From Arsenophonus sp048493715 (GTDB lineage Bacteria; Pseudomonadota; Gammaproteobacteria; Enterobacterales; Enterobacteriaceae), in NCBI GenBank assembly GCA_048493715.1, contig JBGDCZ010000050.1:1-15611 (forward strand): a stretch of DNA of 15,611 nucleotides, read 5' to 3'. Under the pieces are notes generated by a model. That model was not told the origin of the DNA. It did no database searches and saw only the letters and a program-made list of their open reading frames with translations. The position numbers were made by a program, and so were the translations under genes. Positions 7,351 through 14,963 of the stretch are shown piece by piece; the stretch's first letter is position 1, and every line of letters starts with the position of its first letter.

Positions 7351-8112
7351 ATGACTAATTCAATAAAATCACTAAAAGCTATGAATGGTTTCTACTATTT
7401 TGCTCAAGGATGGCAATTAGTTAGGTGCCCAAGTATAAGACGTTTTGTCATCTTACCACTACTTGCAAATATTATTTTACTCGGTAGTGCTTTTTGGTGG
7501 CTATATAGTAAATTAGGCGACTGGATCCAAGCTCTACTTTCATACGTTCCCAATTGGATGCAGTGGTTAAGTTATCTAATATGGCCTATTGCTGTAATCT
7601 CCATTTTACTTATCTTTAGCTACTTTTTTAGTACCATCGCCAATTTTATTGCCTCCCCTTTTAATGGTTGGTTAGCAGAAAAATTGGAAGCCGAATTAAC
7701 AGGTACTCCCGCACCCGATACCAGTTTCGCCGGACTTATTACTGACATACCACGAATTTTAACTCGGGAAGTAACTAAATTATTCTACTATTTTATTCGA
7801 ATTATTCCTTTACTTATCCTATTTTTTATTCCTGGTATTGCTCAGACCATCGCCCCGATTTTATGGTTTTTATTTGGCGCCTGGATGATGGCAATTCAAT
7901 ATTGTGACTATCCTTTCGATAATCACAAAGTAAAATTTGATGAAATGAAGCTGGCGTTGGCCAATAATCGAACCACTAGTATCCAGTTTGGAGCACTCGT
8001 CAATTTGCTGACTATGATCCCCATTATCAATTTGGTTATAATGTCGGTCGCTATCTGCGGGGCAACAGCAATGTGGGTCGAACTGTATCGTAAACGTCAT
8101 GCCAAGCACTAA
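7351..8112 (+). CDS. cysZ: Sulfate permease CysZ
   Basis: CysZ is an inner-membrane protein that mediates high-affinity sulfate uptake for the cysteine assimilation pathway. The 253-aa length equals that of E. coli CysZ. Hydrophobic segments lie at about 28-48, 68-98, 145-178 and 208-238. The conserved blocks GFYYFAQGW (13-21), the motif after FSTIAN ending in PFNG, and AIQYCDYPFDNHKV (near 182-195) are intact. AGGAG starts about 16 nt upstream of the ATG at 7351. The neighbouring cysK is dead, and so is cysM further on, so this transporter may have lost its pathway role. Codon use and frame show no decay yet. A hairpin (arms CTGAAGTT and AACTTCAG) starts 9 nt after the stop. Confidence 0.95.
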   Translation: MTNSIKSLKAMNGFYYFAQGWQLVRCPSIRRFVILPLLANIILLGSAFWWLYSKLGDWIQALLSYVPNWMQWLSYLIWPIAVISILLIFSYFFSTIANFIASPFNGWLAEKLEAELTGTPAPDTSFAGLITDIPRILTREVTKLFYYFIRIIPLLILFFIPGIAQTIAPILWFLFGAWMMAIQYCDYPFDNHKVKFDEMKLALANNRTTSIQFGALVNLLTMIPIINLVIMSVAICGATAMWVELYRKRHAKH

Positions 8113-8439
8113 TTCCAACACTGAAGTTGACTAAGCTCTTCTTACAGTAACTTCAGCTATTGTCGGATATCAAGAATAATCATTAAACTAATTGTTACAT
8201 ACTTAACATACACAACTACCATCAGTACTAAAATTAAGCATGATTTAGTAAGAATTGCTACTAGCTATTACAAAATAGCGGCTAAACATCAGTTAATAAA
8301 ATTAATCAATTCGACGATAAATCTCTGCTCAATATAAAGATAGCTTGAATTTTTATTTCCAAAATAACTCGTTTAGCGTATGGGATTAATACTATATTTA
8401 GGCATGTTTATAGCTTCTGAAAAATACTAAGGACGATCG
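8113..8439 (+). other. Gene-free spacer between cysZ and the cysK pseudogene
   Basis: These 327 bp hold no open frame of note. A perfect 8-bp inverted repeat, CTGAAGTT (8121-8128) and AACTTCAG (8149-8156) with a 20-nt loop, lies just after cysZ. It lacks a T-tract, so it is at best a weak terminator or an RNA 3'-end protector. Near the cysK start, TATATT at 8393-8398 could be a -10 box, with TTTAGC at 8372-8377 as a poor -35 box. In E. coli this region holds the CysB-activated cysK promoter. I cannot pick out a CysB site here. Confidence 0.4.
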
Positions 8440-9420
8440 ATGCGCAACATCTATTAAGATAACTCGCTAACTATTGGTCATACTCCATTAGTTCGTTTAA
8501 AACACTTTGGCAATGAAAATTTGTTAGCAAAAATTGAGTCACGTAATCCACGTTTTAACGTAAAATGCCATATTGGGGCCAATATGATTTGGGATGCAGA
8601 AAAAAAAGGTCTGTTAACCCCTAATCTAACTAAATTAGTAACCAACAAAATTTTAATCGAACCGACCAGCCAGTGGCAATACCAAAATTGCCCTAGCATA
8701 TGTCACTGTAGCGCGTGGATATGAACTTACCCTAACCATGCCTAAACAAATGAGTCTTGAACACCGCAAATTATTAAAGGCGCGGGGTGCTAATCTGGTG
8801 CTAACTGAAGGTGCTAAGGGAATGAAAGGCGCGATTGAAAAAACAATCGAAATTTTTGCCAGCGCTCCCAATCATTATCTTCTTTTACAGCAGCTTAAGA
8901 ATCCAGTTAATCCTGATATTCACGAAAAAACGACCGGGCCTGAAATTTGGCAAGATACTGATGGCAAAATTGCCGCTGTCATCGCTGGAGTAGACACAGG
9001 CGGTACAATTACTGGCATTGGCCGTTATCTAAAAAAATCGTTGACTATAAAACCGTTAAAATGATTGTTGTTGAGCCCGCAGCTTCACCGGTAATAAGCC
9101 AGACCCTTGCTGGCCAAGAAATAAAGCGCGGCCCACATAAAACTCAAGGGATAGGTGCTGGTTTCATCCCTAACAACCTTGATCTGTCTCTTATTGATGA
9201 CGTCTTTGCCATCAGCGATGACGAAGCGATACTAACTACCCGCCTGATTATGCAAAAAGAAGGTATTTTAACCGGTATATCATCAGGTGTAGCTGTCGCT
9301 GCTGCGGTAAAATTAGCAACCAAACCTGCGTTTCAAAATAGCAACATTGTGGTTATTTTACCTTCTTCTGGTGAACGTTATTTGAGTACCGATTTATTCT
9401 CTAATTTAAAGCCAAGCTAA
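8440..9420 (+). pseudogene. cysK: cysK pseudogene: cysteine synthase A (O-acetylserine sulfhydrylase A)
   Basis: The intact enzyme is a PLP enzyme that makes cysteine from O-acetylserine and sulfide. ATG 8440 has AAGGA 6 nt upstream and the reading follows the E. coli protein end to end (about 323 aa), but in pieces. Codon 6 is TAA (8455-8457) where E. coli has Glu, consistent with GAA to TAA. CCAG is tandemly duplicated (8666-8669 and 8670-8673), shifting the frame just before the SGNT substrate loop. A 7-A run (9031-9037) is one A short, shifting the frame again after RYL; reading resumes as VKMIVVEP near 9055. The PLP lysine (K42) remains, but SGNTG is SGNTK and the phosphate loop GVGTGGT is GVDTGGT. 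Three disabling lesions plus active-site changes make rescue by slippage unlikely. Confidence 0.95.
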
Positions 9421-9445
9421 ACACTATTTTTGAGCACAATTAGCT

Positions 9446-9472
9446 AAAAAAGCATTTTTTAGTGCTTTTTTT
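9446..9472 (+). terminator. Intrinsic terminator after cysK
   Basis: AAAAAAGCA (9446-9454) pairs with TGCTTTTTT (9463-9471) across an 8-nt loop. The T-run that forms the second arm also provides the U-tract. The stem is AT-rich with only two GC pairs, so its strength is uncertain. It survives although the gene before it is dead. Confidence 0.65.
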
Positions 9473-9487
9473 GTGTCTTAGATCAAA
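9472..9487 (+). promoter_or_regulatory. CRP-like binding site upstream of ptsH
   Basis: TGTGT (9472-9476), six bases, then TCAAA (9483-9487) matches the CRP consensus TGTGA-N6-TCACA in 8 of 10 positions. It lies just past the cysK terminator. CRP control of ptsHI is established in E. coli. Here the site is about 160 bp upstream of the best promoter match, so a nearer start site would be needed for direct activation. Confidence 0.4.
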
Positions 9488-9605
9488 GTTTAGTGCGTAT
9501 TAAGATGATTTCTTGAAACGAGTTTAGTATTTAAGTCATTCAATTATTTCGACTGTCAAAATTAATCAAAAAATAAGCAACAAAAACTGGCAAATGGACA
9601 TAAAC

Positions 9606-9633
9606 TAGGCAAATTATCATGTCTGGCTATAAT
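9606..9633 (+). promoter_or_regulatory. Likely ptsH promoter
   Basis: A perfect TATAAT lies at 9628-9633. TAGGCA at 9606-9611 is 16 bp upstream and matches the -35 box in four of six positions. Transcription would start near 9640 and give a leader of about 143 nt. The palindrome at 9671-9680 would fall about 30-40 nt into the transcript. Confidence 0.45.
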
Positions 9634-9782
9634 GTCGATATATATAAAATTTATGATTGTTAATGGAACGAAAACGTTTTTCTTCTATTATCACAGAAAA
9701 GTAATACGCAAATCCAGATTATTTCAGCTAAAATATTTTGGATTTACTAATAAAAAATATTAAGTTTGTTGAGGGAAATAAT

Positions 9783-10040
9783 ATGTTCCAACAAGAAGTC
9801 ACCATCACAGCACCTAATGGTCTTCATACTCGCCCAGTGGCTCAGTTTGTCAAAGAGGCAAAAAGTTTTTCTTCTGAAATTACCATCAAATATGGCGATA
9901 AAACTGCAAGCGCTAAAAGTTTATTTAAACTGCAAACACTTGGCCTGACTCAGGGGACTGTTGTCACTATTTCTGCTGAGGGTGAAGATGAACAGAAGGC
10001 GGTAGAACATTTGGTTAAACTAATGGCTGAATTGGAGTAA
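9783..10040 (+). CDS. ptsH: Phosphocarrier protein HPr
   Basis: HPr is the cytoplasmic phosphocarrier of the PEP:sugar phosphotransferase system. It takes the phosphoryl group from enzyme I and passes it to the sugar-specific EIIA domains. The protein is 85 aa, the E. coli length. Phosphorylated His15 lies in NGLHTRP (12-18). Ser46 lies in KSLFKLQ, and the C-terminal half is nearly the same as in E. coli. The ATG at 9783 is chosen because GAGGGA lies 6 nt upstream and the family begins MFQQEVTI; a TTG at 9738 in the same frame is ignored. ptsI follows after 143 nt and crr after that. Confidence 0.98.
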   Translation: MFQQEVTITAPNGLHTRPVAQFVKEAKSFSSEITIKYGDKTASAKSLFKLQTLGLTQGTVVTISAEGEDEQKAVEHLVKLMAELE

Positions 10041-10078
10041 TGATATACGAGAAAATTTAGCATTTATCTTCTATTTTT

Positions 10079-10106
10079 TATCCCTGGATAACAATATCCA
10101 CGGATA
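10079..10106 (+). repeat. Two tandem palindromes in the ptsH-ptsI spacer
   Basis: Two copies of the palindrome TATCC-N2-GGATA lie at 10079-10090 and 10095-10106, separated by ACAA. Their centres are 16 bp apart. In RNA, the GGATA of the first copy and the TATCC of the second can form a hairpin with a 4-nt loop (TGGATA with TATCCA). No T-tract follows. The spacer is 143 nt, longer than the short one I recall for E. coli. Confidence 0.7.
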
Positions 10107-10183
10107 TCTATTTAACCATAAATATCAAAGCCATAGTCCTATGAGCTAACTATTTTGCGCCCATTGTTAGTAAGGTAACATTT

Positions 10184-11911
10184 ATGATTTCAGGAATTTC
10201 AGTATCACCAGGTATCGCCTTCGGCAAGGCATTAATTCTTAAAGAAACGCCCATTGTTGTCAATCAAAAGAAAATTACTGATGACCAAATTGACAATGAA
10301 ATTAACCGCTTTATTGCTGGACGCGCAAAAGCAATAGAACAATTAACAACGATAAAAAAAATCGCAGAAAAAAATCTTGGTGAAGAAAAAGCGGAAATAT
10401 TTGAAGGTCATATAATGCTGCTTGAAGATGAAGAACTTGAGCAGGAAATTCTTTCTTTCATAAAAAAAGAGTACAGGACTGCTGATGCGGCAGCCCAAAA
10501 AGTGCTTGAAGAACAAGCGACAGCATTAGAAGAATTAAACGACGAATATCTTAAAGAGCGTGCCGCTGACGTCAGAGATATTGGTAAGCGGCTACTAAAA
10601 AATATTTTAGGATTGCCTATTGTCGATCTTGGTTCAATTGCTGAAGAAGTCATTTTGGTTGCCGCTGATCTTACTCCATCTGAAACAGCACAACTAAACT
10701 TTAAAAAAGTGCTGGGCTTTATTACCGATTTAGGTGGACACACTTCTCATACGTCAATTATGGCTAAATCACTGGAAATTCCAGCTATTGTTGGCACAAG
10801 TAATGCAGCCAAGAAAATCCAACCAAATGATTATATTATTTTAGATGCTATCAATAATCATATTTATCAAAATCCATCTGACAGCGAGATTGACAAGCTT
10901 AAAAAAATTAAAGAAGAATATTTACATGAGAAAAAAGAGCTAGCAAAATTGAAAGATCTGCCAGCTATTACTTTAGATAGTCATCAAGTTGAAGTATGTG
11001 CAAATATTGGAACCGTCCGTGATGTAGAAGGCGCTGAACGTAACGGTGCTGAAGGTGTTGGGCTATATCGTACTGAATTTCTATTTATGGATCGCAATAA
11101 CTTACCTACCGAAGAAGAGCAATTTCAGGCTTATAAAGCAGTAGCAGAAGCCATGGATCCACAAGCTATTATTATCCGTACTATGGATATTGGCGGTGAT
11201 AAAGATCTGCCCTATATGAACTTACCAAAAGAAGAAAATCCCTTCCTCGGTTGGCGAGCAATTCGTATTTCCCTTGATCGTAAAGAAATTCTTCATGCGC
11301 AATTACGTGCTATCTTAAGAGCTTCTGCCTTTGGTCAACTGCGTATTATGTTTCCAATGGTCATTTCAGTGGAAGAAATCCGTACTTTAAAAGAAGAATT
11401 AGCAATACTTAAACAGCAATTAACCGAGGAAAAACATGCTTTCGATCAAGCGATTGAAGTTGGCATCATGATCGAAACACCAGCAGCGGCGGTTATTGCA
11501 CATCATTTAGCAAAAGAAGTTGATTTTTTCAGCATCGGTACTAATGATTTAACTCAGTATACCTTAGCCGTTGATCGCGGGAATGATCTCATTTCCCATC
11601 TTTATAATCCGATGTCACCCTCAGTGTTAAAACTAATTAAACAAGTTATCGATGCTTCACATACAGAAGGTAAATGGACAGGTATGTGTGGTGAGCTTGC
11701 TGGTGATGAACGTGCTACACTATTATTACTTGGCATGGGATTAGATGAATTTAGTATGAGTGCCATCTCAATCCCTAGTATTAAAAAAATTATCCGCAAT
11801 GCAAATTATAAAGATGCAAAAACATTAGCAGAACAAGCTCTTAGTCAACCGACAGCGAAGGAATTGATGGATTTGGTTGAAACATTTATTAAAGAAAAAA
11901 CACTTTGCTAA
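10184..11911 (+). CDS. ptsI: PTS enzyme I (phosphoenolpyruvate-protein phosphotransferase)
   Basis: Enzyme I is the first step of the PTS. It autophosphorylates from PEP and donates to HPr. The 575-aa length equals that of E. coli. The N-terminal HPr-binding and phospho-His domain spans about 1-230, with active His189 in GGHTSHTS. The PEP-binding TIM-barrel domain spans about 255-575, with LYRTEFLFMDR near 296-306, RTMDIGGDK, and the Cys-containing GMCGELAGDE segment at about 500-509. Two changes lie next to the active histidine: His186 where E. coli has Arg, and Lys195 where E. coli has Arg. Both look tolerable. AAGG sits 8 nt before ATG 10184. crr follows after 54 nt. No decay is visible. 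Confidence 0.98.
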   Translation: MISGISVSPGIAFGKALILKETPIVVNQKKITDDQIDNEINRFIAGRAKAIEQLTTIKKIAEKNLGEEKAEIFEGHIMLLEDEELEQEILSFIKKEYRTADAAAQKVLEEQATALEELNDEYLKERAADVRDIGKRLLKNILGLPIVDLGSIAEEVILVAADLTPSETAQLNFKKVLGFITDLGGHTSHTSIMAKSLEIPAIVGTSNAAKKIQPNDYIILDAINNHIYQNPSDSEIDKLKKIKEEYLHEKKELAKLKDLPAITLDSHQVEVCANIGTVRDVEGAERNGAEGVGLYRTEFLFMDRNNLPTEEEQFQAYKAVAEAMDPQAIIIRTMDIGGDKDLPYMNLPKEENPFLGWRAIRISLDRKEILHAQLRAILRASAFGQLRIMFPMVISVEEIRTLKEELAILKQQLTEEKHAFDQAIEVGIMIETPAAAVIAHHLAKEVDFFSIGTNDLTQYTLAVDRGNDLISHLYNPMSPSVLKLIKQVIDASHTEGKWTGMCGELAGDERATLLLLGMGLDEFSMSAISIPSIKKIIRNANYKDAKTLAEQALSQPTAKELMDLVETFIKEKTLC

Positions 11912-11965
11912 AATCATCAACCAACTCTTGATCCCATAAGAAAACAATTAATTAGGAGAAGATCC

Positions 11966-12475
11966 ATGGGTCTGTTTGACAAACTCAAATCACTGGTTTC
12001 AGATGATAAAAATAGCACTGGTAATATTGACATAATTGCTCCCATTTCAGGTGAAATTGTTAATATAGAAGATGTTCCAGACGTCGTTTTTGCCGAGAAA
12101 ATTGTTGGTGATGGTATTGCTATCAAACCTACCGGAAACAAAATTGTTGCTCCAGTTGATGGTACTATTGGAAAAATATTTGAAACAAACCATGCATTTT
12201 CTATTGAATCAGATAATGGTATTGAGTTATTTGTCCACTTTGGTATTGATACAGTTGAATTAAAAGGCGAAGGATTCACCCGAATAGCAGAGGAAGGACA
12301 AAAAGTCCAAAAAGGTGACCTGGTGCTTGAGTTTAATCTTCCTCTATTAGAAGAAAAAGCAAAATCAACATTAACCCCAGTGGTTATTTCTAATATGGAT
12401 GCAATAAAAGAGCTAACTAAATTAACTGGCCCTGTCATTGTTGGTGAGAGCGCTATTATGAAGATCAAAAAATAA
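11966..12475 (+). CDS. crr: Glucose-specific PTS EIIA component (EIIA-Glc)
   Basis: EIIA-Glc takes phosphate from HPr and gives it to the glucose EIIBC. Its phosphorylation state also controls adenylate cyclase and, by inducer exclusion, other permeases. The 169-aa length equals that of E. coli. The N terminus MGLFDKLKSLVS is the amphipathic membrane-binding helix. Active His91 lies in FVHFGIDT and His76 in TNHAFS (counting Met1). Metal and partner surfaces such as GDGIAIKPTG are kept. AGGAG lies a few nt before ATG 11966. It is the last gene of ptsH-ptsI-crr and is followed by a strong terminator. No EIIBC gene lies in this window. Confidence 0.98.
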   Translation: MGLFDKLKSLVSDDKNSTGNIDIIAPISGEIVNIEDVPDVVFAEKIVGDGIAIKPTGNKIVAPVDGTIGKIFETNHAFSIESDNGIELFVHFGIDTVELKGEGFTRIAEEGQKVQKGDLVLEFNLPLLEEKAKSTLTPVVISNMDAIKELTKLTGPVIVGESAIMKIKK

Positions 12476-12488
12476 ACTGCTATCCTCC

Positions 12489-12524
12489 CCCCTCATTAAT
12501 TATTGGTGAGGGGAAATTTTTCTT
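12489..12524 (+). terminator. Intrinsic terminator of the ptsHI-crr operon
   Basis: CCCCTCA (12489-12495) pairs with TGAGGGG (12507-12513). The stem can be extended inward by two wobble and two A-T pairs, leaving a 3-nt loop. AAA, then TTTTT and further T follow. It begins 13 nt after the crr stop. The minus-strand T-tract is absent, so it does not serve cysM. Confidence 0.88.
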
Positions 12525-12579
12525 TATTTAGTCTTAACAACAAGGGCTCTTGCCGAAAATTAACTATTAGTCTTTGTTG

Positions 12580-13460
12580 TTATTTTATTAACCCAGTGGA
12601 AAGATATCGATCTCCTCTATCGCAAATAATTGTCACGATAACGGCGCCAGGATTTTGCTTAGCAATGCGTAATACCCCTGCCACCGCCCCCCACAACTAA
12701 CACCACAAAGGATACCCTCATCTCTTGCCAGTCGCTTCATCATTTGTTCTGCTTCTATCTGAATGATATCTAATATTTTATCAATTTGTTCAAACTTAAA
12801 TATGCTTGGAATACAACCTTCAGACCATCGCCGAATTCCGGGAATATAGCTATTTTCGGCTGGTTGTAAGCCGATAATTTCTATTTTATCAGAGCGGGAT
12901 TTTAAATATTGGCTAACGCCGGTAATTGTCCCGGTTGTACCCATACTGGAGATAAAATGCGTGATCCGCCCCGCTGTCTGATGCCAAATTTCAGGGCCGG
13001 TTGTCAGAAAATGCGCTAATGGATTGTCATGATTATTAAATTGATCAAGCACCTTACCTTCACCGCAATATTCCATCTGTAATGCAAGATCACGTGCCCC
13101 TTCCATCCCTTCTGCTTCACTAACCAAAACTAATTCCACACCATAAGCACACATCGCTGACTGACGTTCAATACTCATATTTTCCGGCATTAATAATTTT
13201 AATTTATATCGCTTTATCACCGCTATCATAGCCAAAGCTATTCCAGTATTACCACTCGTCGCCTCAATTAAGGTATCATCAGGTGTAATTTCACCCCGGT
13301 TTTACGCTTGTTGGATCATAAAAAGAGCCGCTCTATCTTTGACTGAACCAGCAGGATTATTACCTTCTAGTTTTCCCCAAATCTCAGCACCACTATCCTG
13401 AGTCAATCTTTTTAGTTTAACTAATGGCGTATTACCAATAAATTGTTGCAAATAAGTCAC
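12580..13460 (-). pseudogene. cysM: cysM pseudogene: cysteine synthase B (O-acetylserine sulfhydrylase B)
   Basis: The intact enzyme uses O-acetylserine with sulfide or thiosulfate to make cysteine or S-sulfocysteine. Reading leftward from a GTG at 13460 (AGG about 8 nt upstream) gives a CysM-like protein, with PLP Lys41 in SVKDRA. Codon 53 is TAA (13304-13302) where E. coli has Glu, consistent with GAA to TAA. The frame then continues without a break through SGNTG, TTGPEIW, SSMGTTGT and GLQP to GVSCGG. There a run of six G on the minus strand (12692-12687) is one base short, shifting the frame. The lost C terminus (IICDRGDRYLSTG) reads in the next frame to a TAA at 12582-12580. Two disabling lesions make it dead, though recently so. 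It is convergent with crr, as in E. coli. Confidence 0.94.
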
Positions 13461-13634
13461 ATTATTTACCTAGTAATTTTTATTATAAACAATAAAGCAA
13501 CGCTAACATTATCATAAACGACAAAAATAGCTGACTATCCTAGCGATGAATTTATGAAATACACTTTCATTACAAGATTTAATAATTCAATTTTTAAGTG
13601 ATTTTTTAATGTAATTTATTATTAAATTAAACCA

Positions 13635-14240
13635 TTATTGTGCAGACCAAATAATATCACTGACTTTCCAATTAGCTAAAATATCGTTTGATGGTACTAA
13701 ATGTTTAGGTCCATTCCATTTACCAGTAAAACGATAAATAACATGTGCAGACTGAGGAGAAACACAGTTGATTGTTAACATATCAGTTTCAGTTGGATCA
13801 ATATGACAGCTGCCTTGCGCTGCATTTTGGTAGATTTGCGAAAATAGTGTTCCTATTTGGGTCTCCCATACAGTTTTAACATCTTCATCCATAACTTCAA
13901 TCCGTTTAACTTTTCCATTCTCAACACCATAAATAGCTATCTTAGCTTGATCATTTTTAATGCCTTGAAAAAGATGTATTAACTCTCCCTGCTTGATTTG
14001 CATGCTAGTGCGAAAATGGTATCGATTATCTAAGGCTGCTGAAATAATCTGTTCTGTTATTGGGGTCATTTTATTTATCTGACCAACTCCAGAATCTGAA
14101 ATTTTAATTGAAGTAGTAAACCAATTCATTGGATATAAGCTTGACCATGAAACGCTACTACATCCTGTTAGCGCTAATATAGTGGTTAAAAGTGACACTT
14201 TTAACCAGCCTAAACAGCTGTGGCCAAAAAGTTGTAGCAT
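13635..14240 (-). CDS. yfeY: YfeY-type lipoprotein (DUF1131, RpoE-regulated lipoprotein family)
   Basis: This is a 201-aa predicted lipoprotein of unknown function. The N terminus has Lys14, a hydrophobic stretch at about 15-25 and a lipobox ALTGC with the modified cysteine at C27. The residue after it is Ser, which favours outer-membrane sorting. The mature part matches my memory of E. coli YfeY (191 aa), with a GVGxxN segment, TPITEQxISxALD, a RIEVMD segment, IGTLFSQIY and a C-terminal NWKVSDIIW. ATG 14240 has AAGGGG 5 nt upstream. In E. coli the family is linked to the sigma-E envelope stress response; I could not find a convincing sigma-E promoter here. ypeA lies upstream on the same strand, as in E. 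coli, but yfeX between them is missing. Confidence 0.88.
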   Translation of the reverse strand: MLQLFGHSCLGWLKVSLLTTILALTGCSSVSWSSLYPMNWFTTSIKISDSGVGQINKMTPITEQIISAALDNRYHFRTSMQIKQGELIHLFQGIKNDQAKIAIYGVENGKVKRIEVMDEDVKTVWETQIGTLFSQIYQNAAQGSCHIDPTETDMLTINCVSPQSAHVIYRFTGKWNGPKHLVPSNDILANWKVSDIIWSAQ

Positions 14241-14528
14241 AAAAACCCCTTGAAATCAATTTACAAAATAATAAATAAAAACAGTGATAATTTTATTTAA
14301 AATTTTTGTTAATGTGTGAATTTAACAGCATGCAAAAACATACAATGTTAATCTACAAAAAAAACCGCAAAACAACCTATTTTCGAATATCGTTCCAAAT
14401 TAATTTCTATTAATCGAAATTTTTAAGATAACGAGCCAATATCGCTAGAAAAATTTTCCAAATAAAAAATTAGTAGAATTTTATACAAAAAGAAATAAAT
14501 ATTAATATCTTCCAATCAATAGCATTGA
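14241..14528 (-). other. AT-rich spacer between ypeA and yfeY
   Basis: These 288 bp hold no open frame. In E. coli yfeX lies here; no trace of it can be read in any frame. On the minus strand GGAACG (14396 down to 14391) resembles the -35 box of sigma-E promoters, but no suitable -10 box follows. A small perfect hairpin, ATCAAT (14515-14520) and ATTGAT (14524-14529), touches the ypeA stop and has no T-tract. Confidence 0.5.
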
Positions 14529-14963
14529 TCACTCAAACGCTTGATCACCAATTAATCGTTTAGTATATAAAATATTTTCTTGTTGTAACTCTTCGTATGC
14601 CATTTTCTCACACATACATATGGTAGCATCATTCTCTACTGGTACTAAAAACATAATTTGTGGGCAACCCTTAGCGATTAATTTTTTTTCTAAACGACTA
14701 ATTAATGCATTAGCTATTCCTCTACCCCGATATTCAGGGTGAACCGCTAAATAATAAGCAGAACCTTGATAACCATCGTATCCTCCCATGATGGTACCAA
14801 CAACTTCACCTGCCATTTCAGCTACCAAAAAAAGATCTGCCCCAGATAACATCTTACGCTCAATGTCCACCTCAGGATCTCTATCTGGTTGGATTAGCTG
14901 ACATAGCTCCCATAATATGATGATTTCTTCAAAATCATCTTGCCGAAATGTTCTTATTTCCAT
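14529..14963 (-). CDS. ypeA: GNAT-family acetyltransferase YpeA
   Basis: This is a 144-aa single-domain GCN5-related N-acetyltransferase; the E. coli homologue YpeA has 141 aa. The acetyl-CoA pyrophosphate loop is YRGRGIANAL at 78-87, preceded by the beta-strand YYLAVHPE at 70-77. The N terminus MEIRTFRQDDFEEI is typical. The substrate is not known to me; GNAT proteins modify small molecules, tRNA or proteins. Near the C terminus the usual GYE appears as AYEE and the last residues differ from E. coli. The ribosome site before ATG 14963 is weak (TAAGA). In E. coli the next gene upstream, divergent, is amiA. Confidence 0.92.
   Translation of the reverse strand: MEIRTFRQDDFEEIIILWELCQLIQPDRDPEVDIERKMLSGADLFLVAEMAGEVVGTIMGGYDGYQGSAYYLAVHPEYRGRGIANALISRLEKKLIAKGCPQIMFLVPVENDATICMCEKMAYEELQQENILYTKRLIGDQAFE

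Larger units (their letters stand above)
9421..9782 (+). other. cysK-ptsH intergenic region
   Basis: These 362 bp hold the cysK terminator (9446-9472), a CRP-like site (9472-9487), a likely ptsH promoter (9606-9633), a 10-bp palindrome AAAACGTTTT (9671-9680) and the ptsH ribosome site GAGGGA (9771-9776). The palindrome resembles operators of LacI-family repressors, which often have a central CG step. In E. coli, Cra of that family acts on ptsHI, but the flanks here do not match its consensus well. The length is similar to the E. coli spacer, which carries several ptsH promoters. Confidence 0.6.

Noticed and set aside
9031..9037. Rescue of cysK by transcriptional slippage on the poly-A run
   Set aside because: Slippage could fix this lesion, but codon 6 is a stop and the 4-bp duplication lies outside any homopolymer.
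10408..10743. 111-aa serine-rich open frame antisense to ptsI
   Set aside because: The serine runs are the reverse reading of Glu/Lys-rich enzyme I codons; there is no independent support.
11917..12468. 183-aa open frame antisense to crr
   Set aside because: It is the complement of a strongly conserved gene, has no recognisable domain, and its open frame follows from crr codon use.
14391..14396. Possible sigma-E promoter (GGAACG) upstream of yfeY
   Set aside because: No TCnnA-type -10 box lies at the needed distance, and the site is about 150 bp from the gene.
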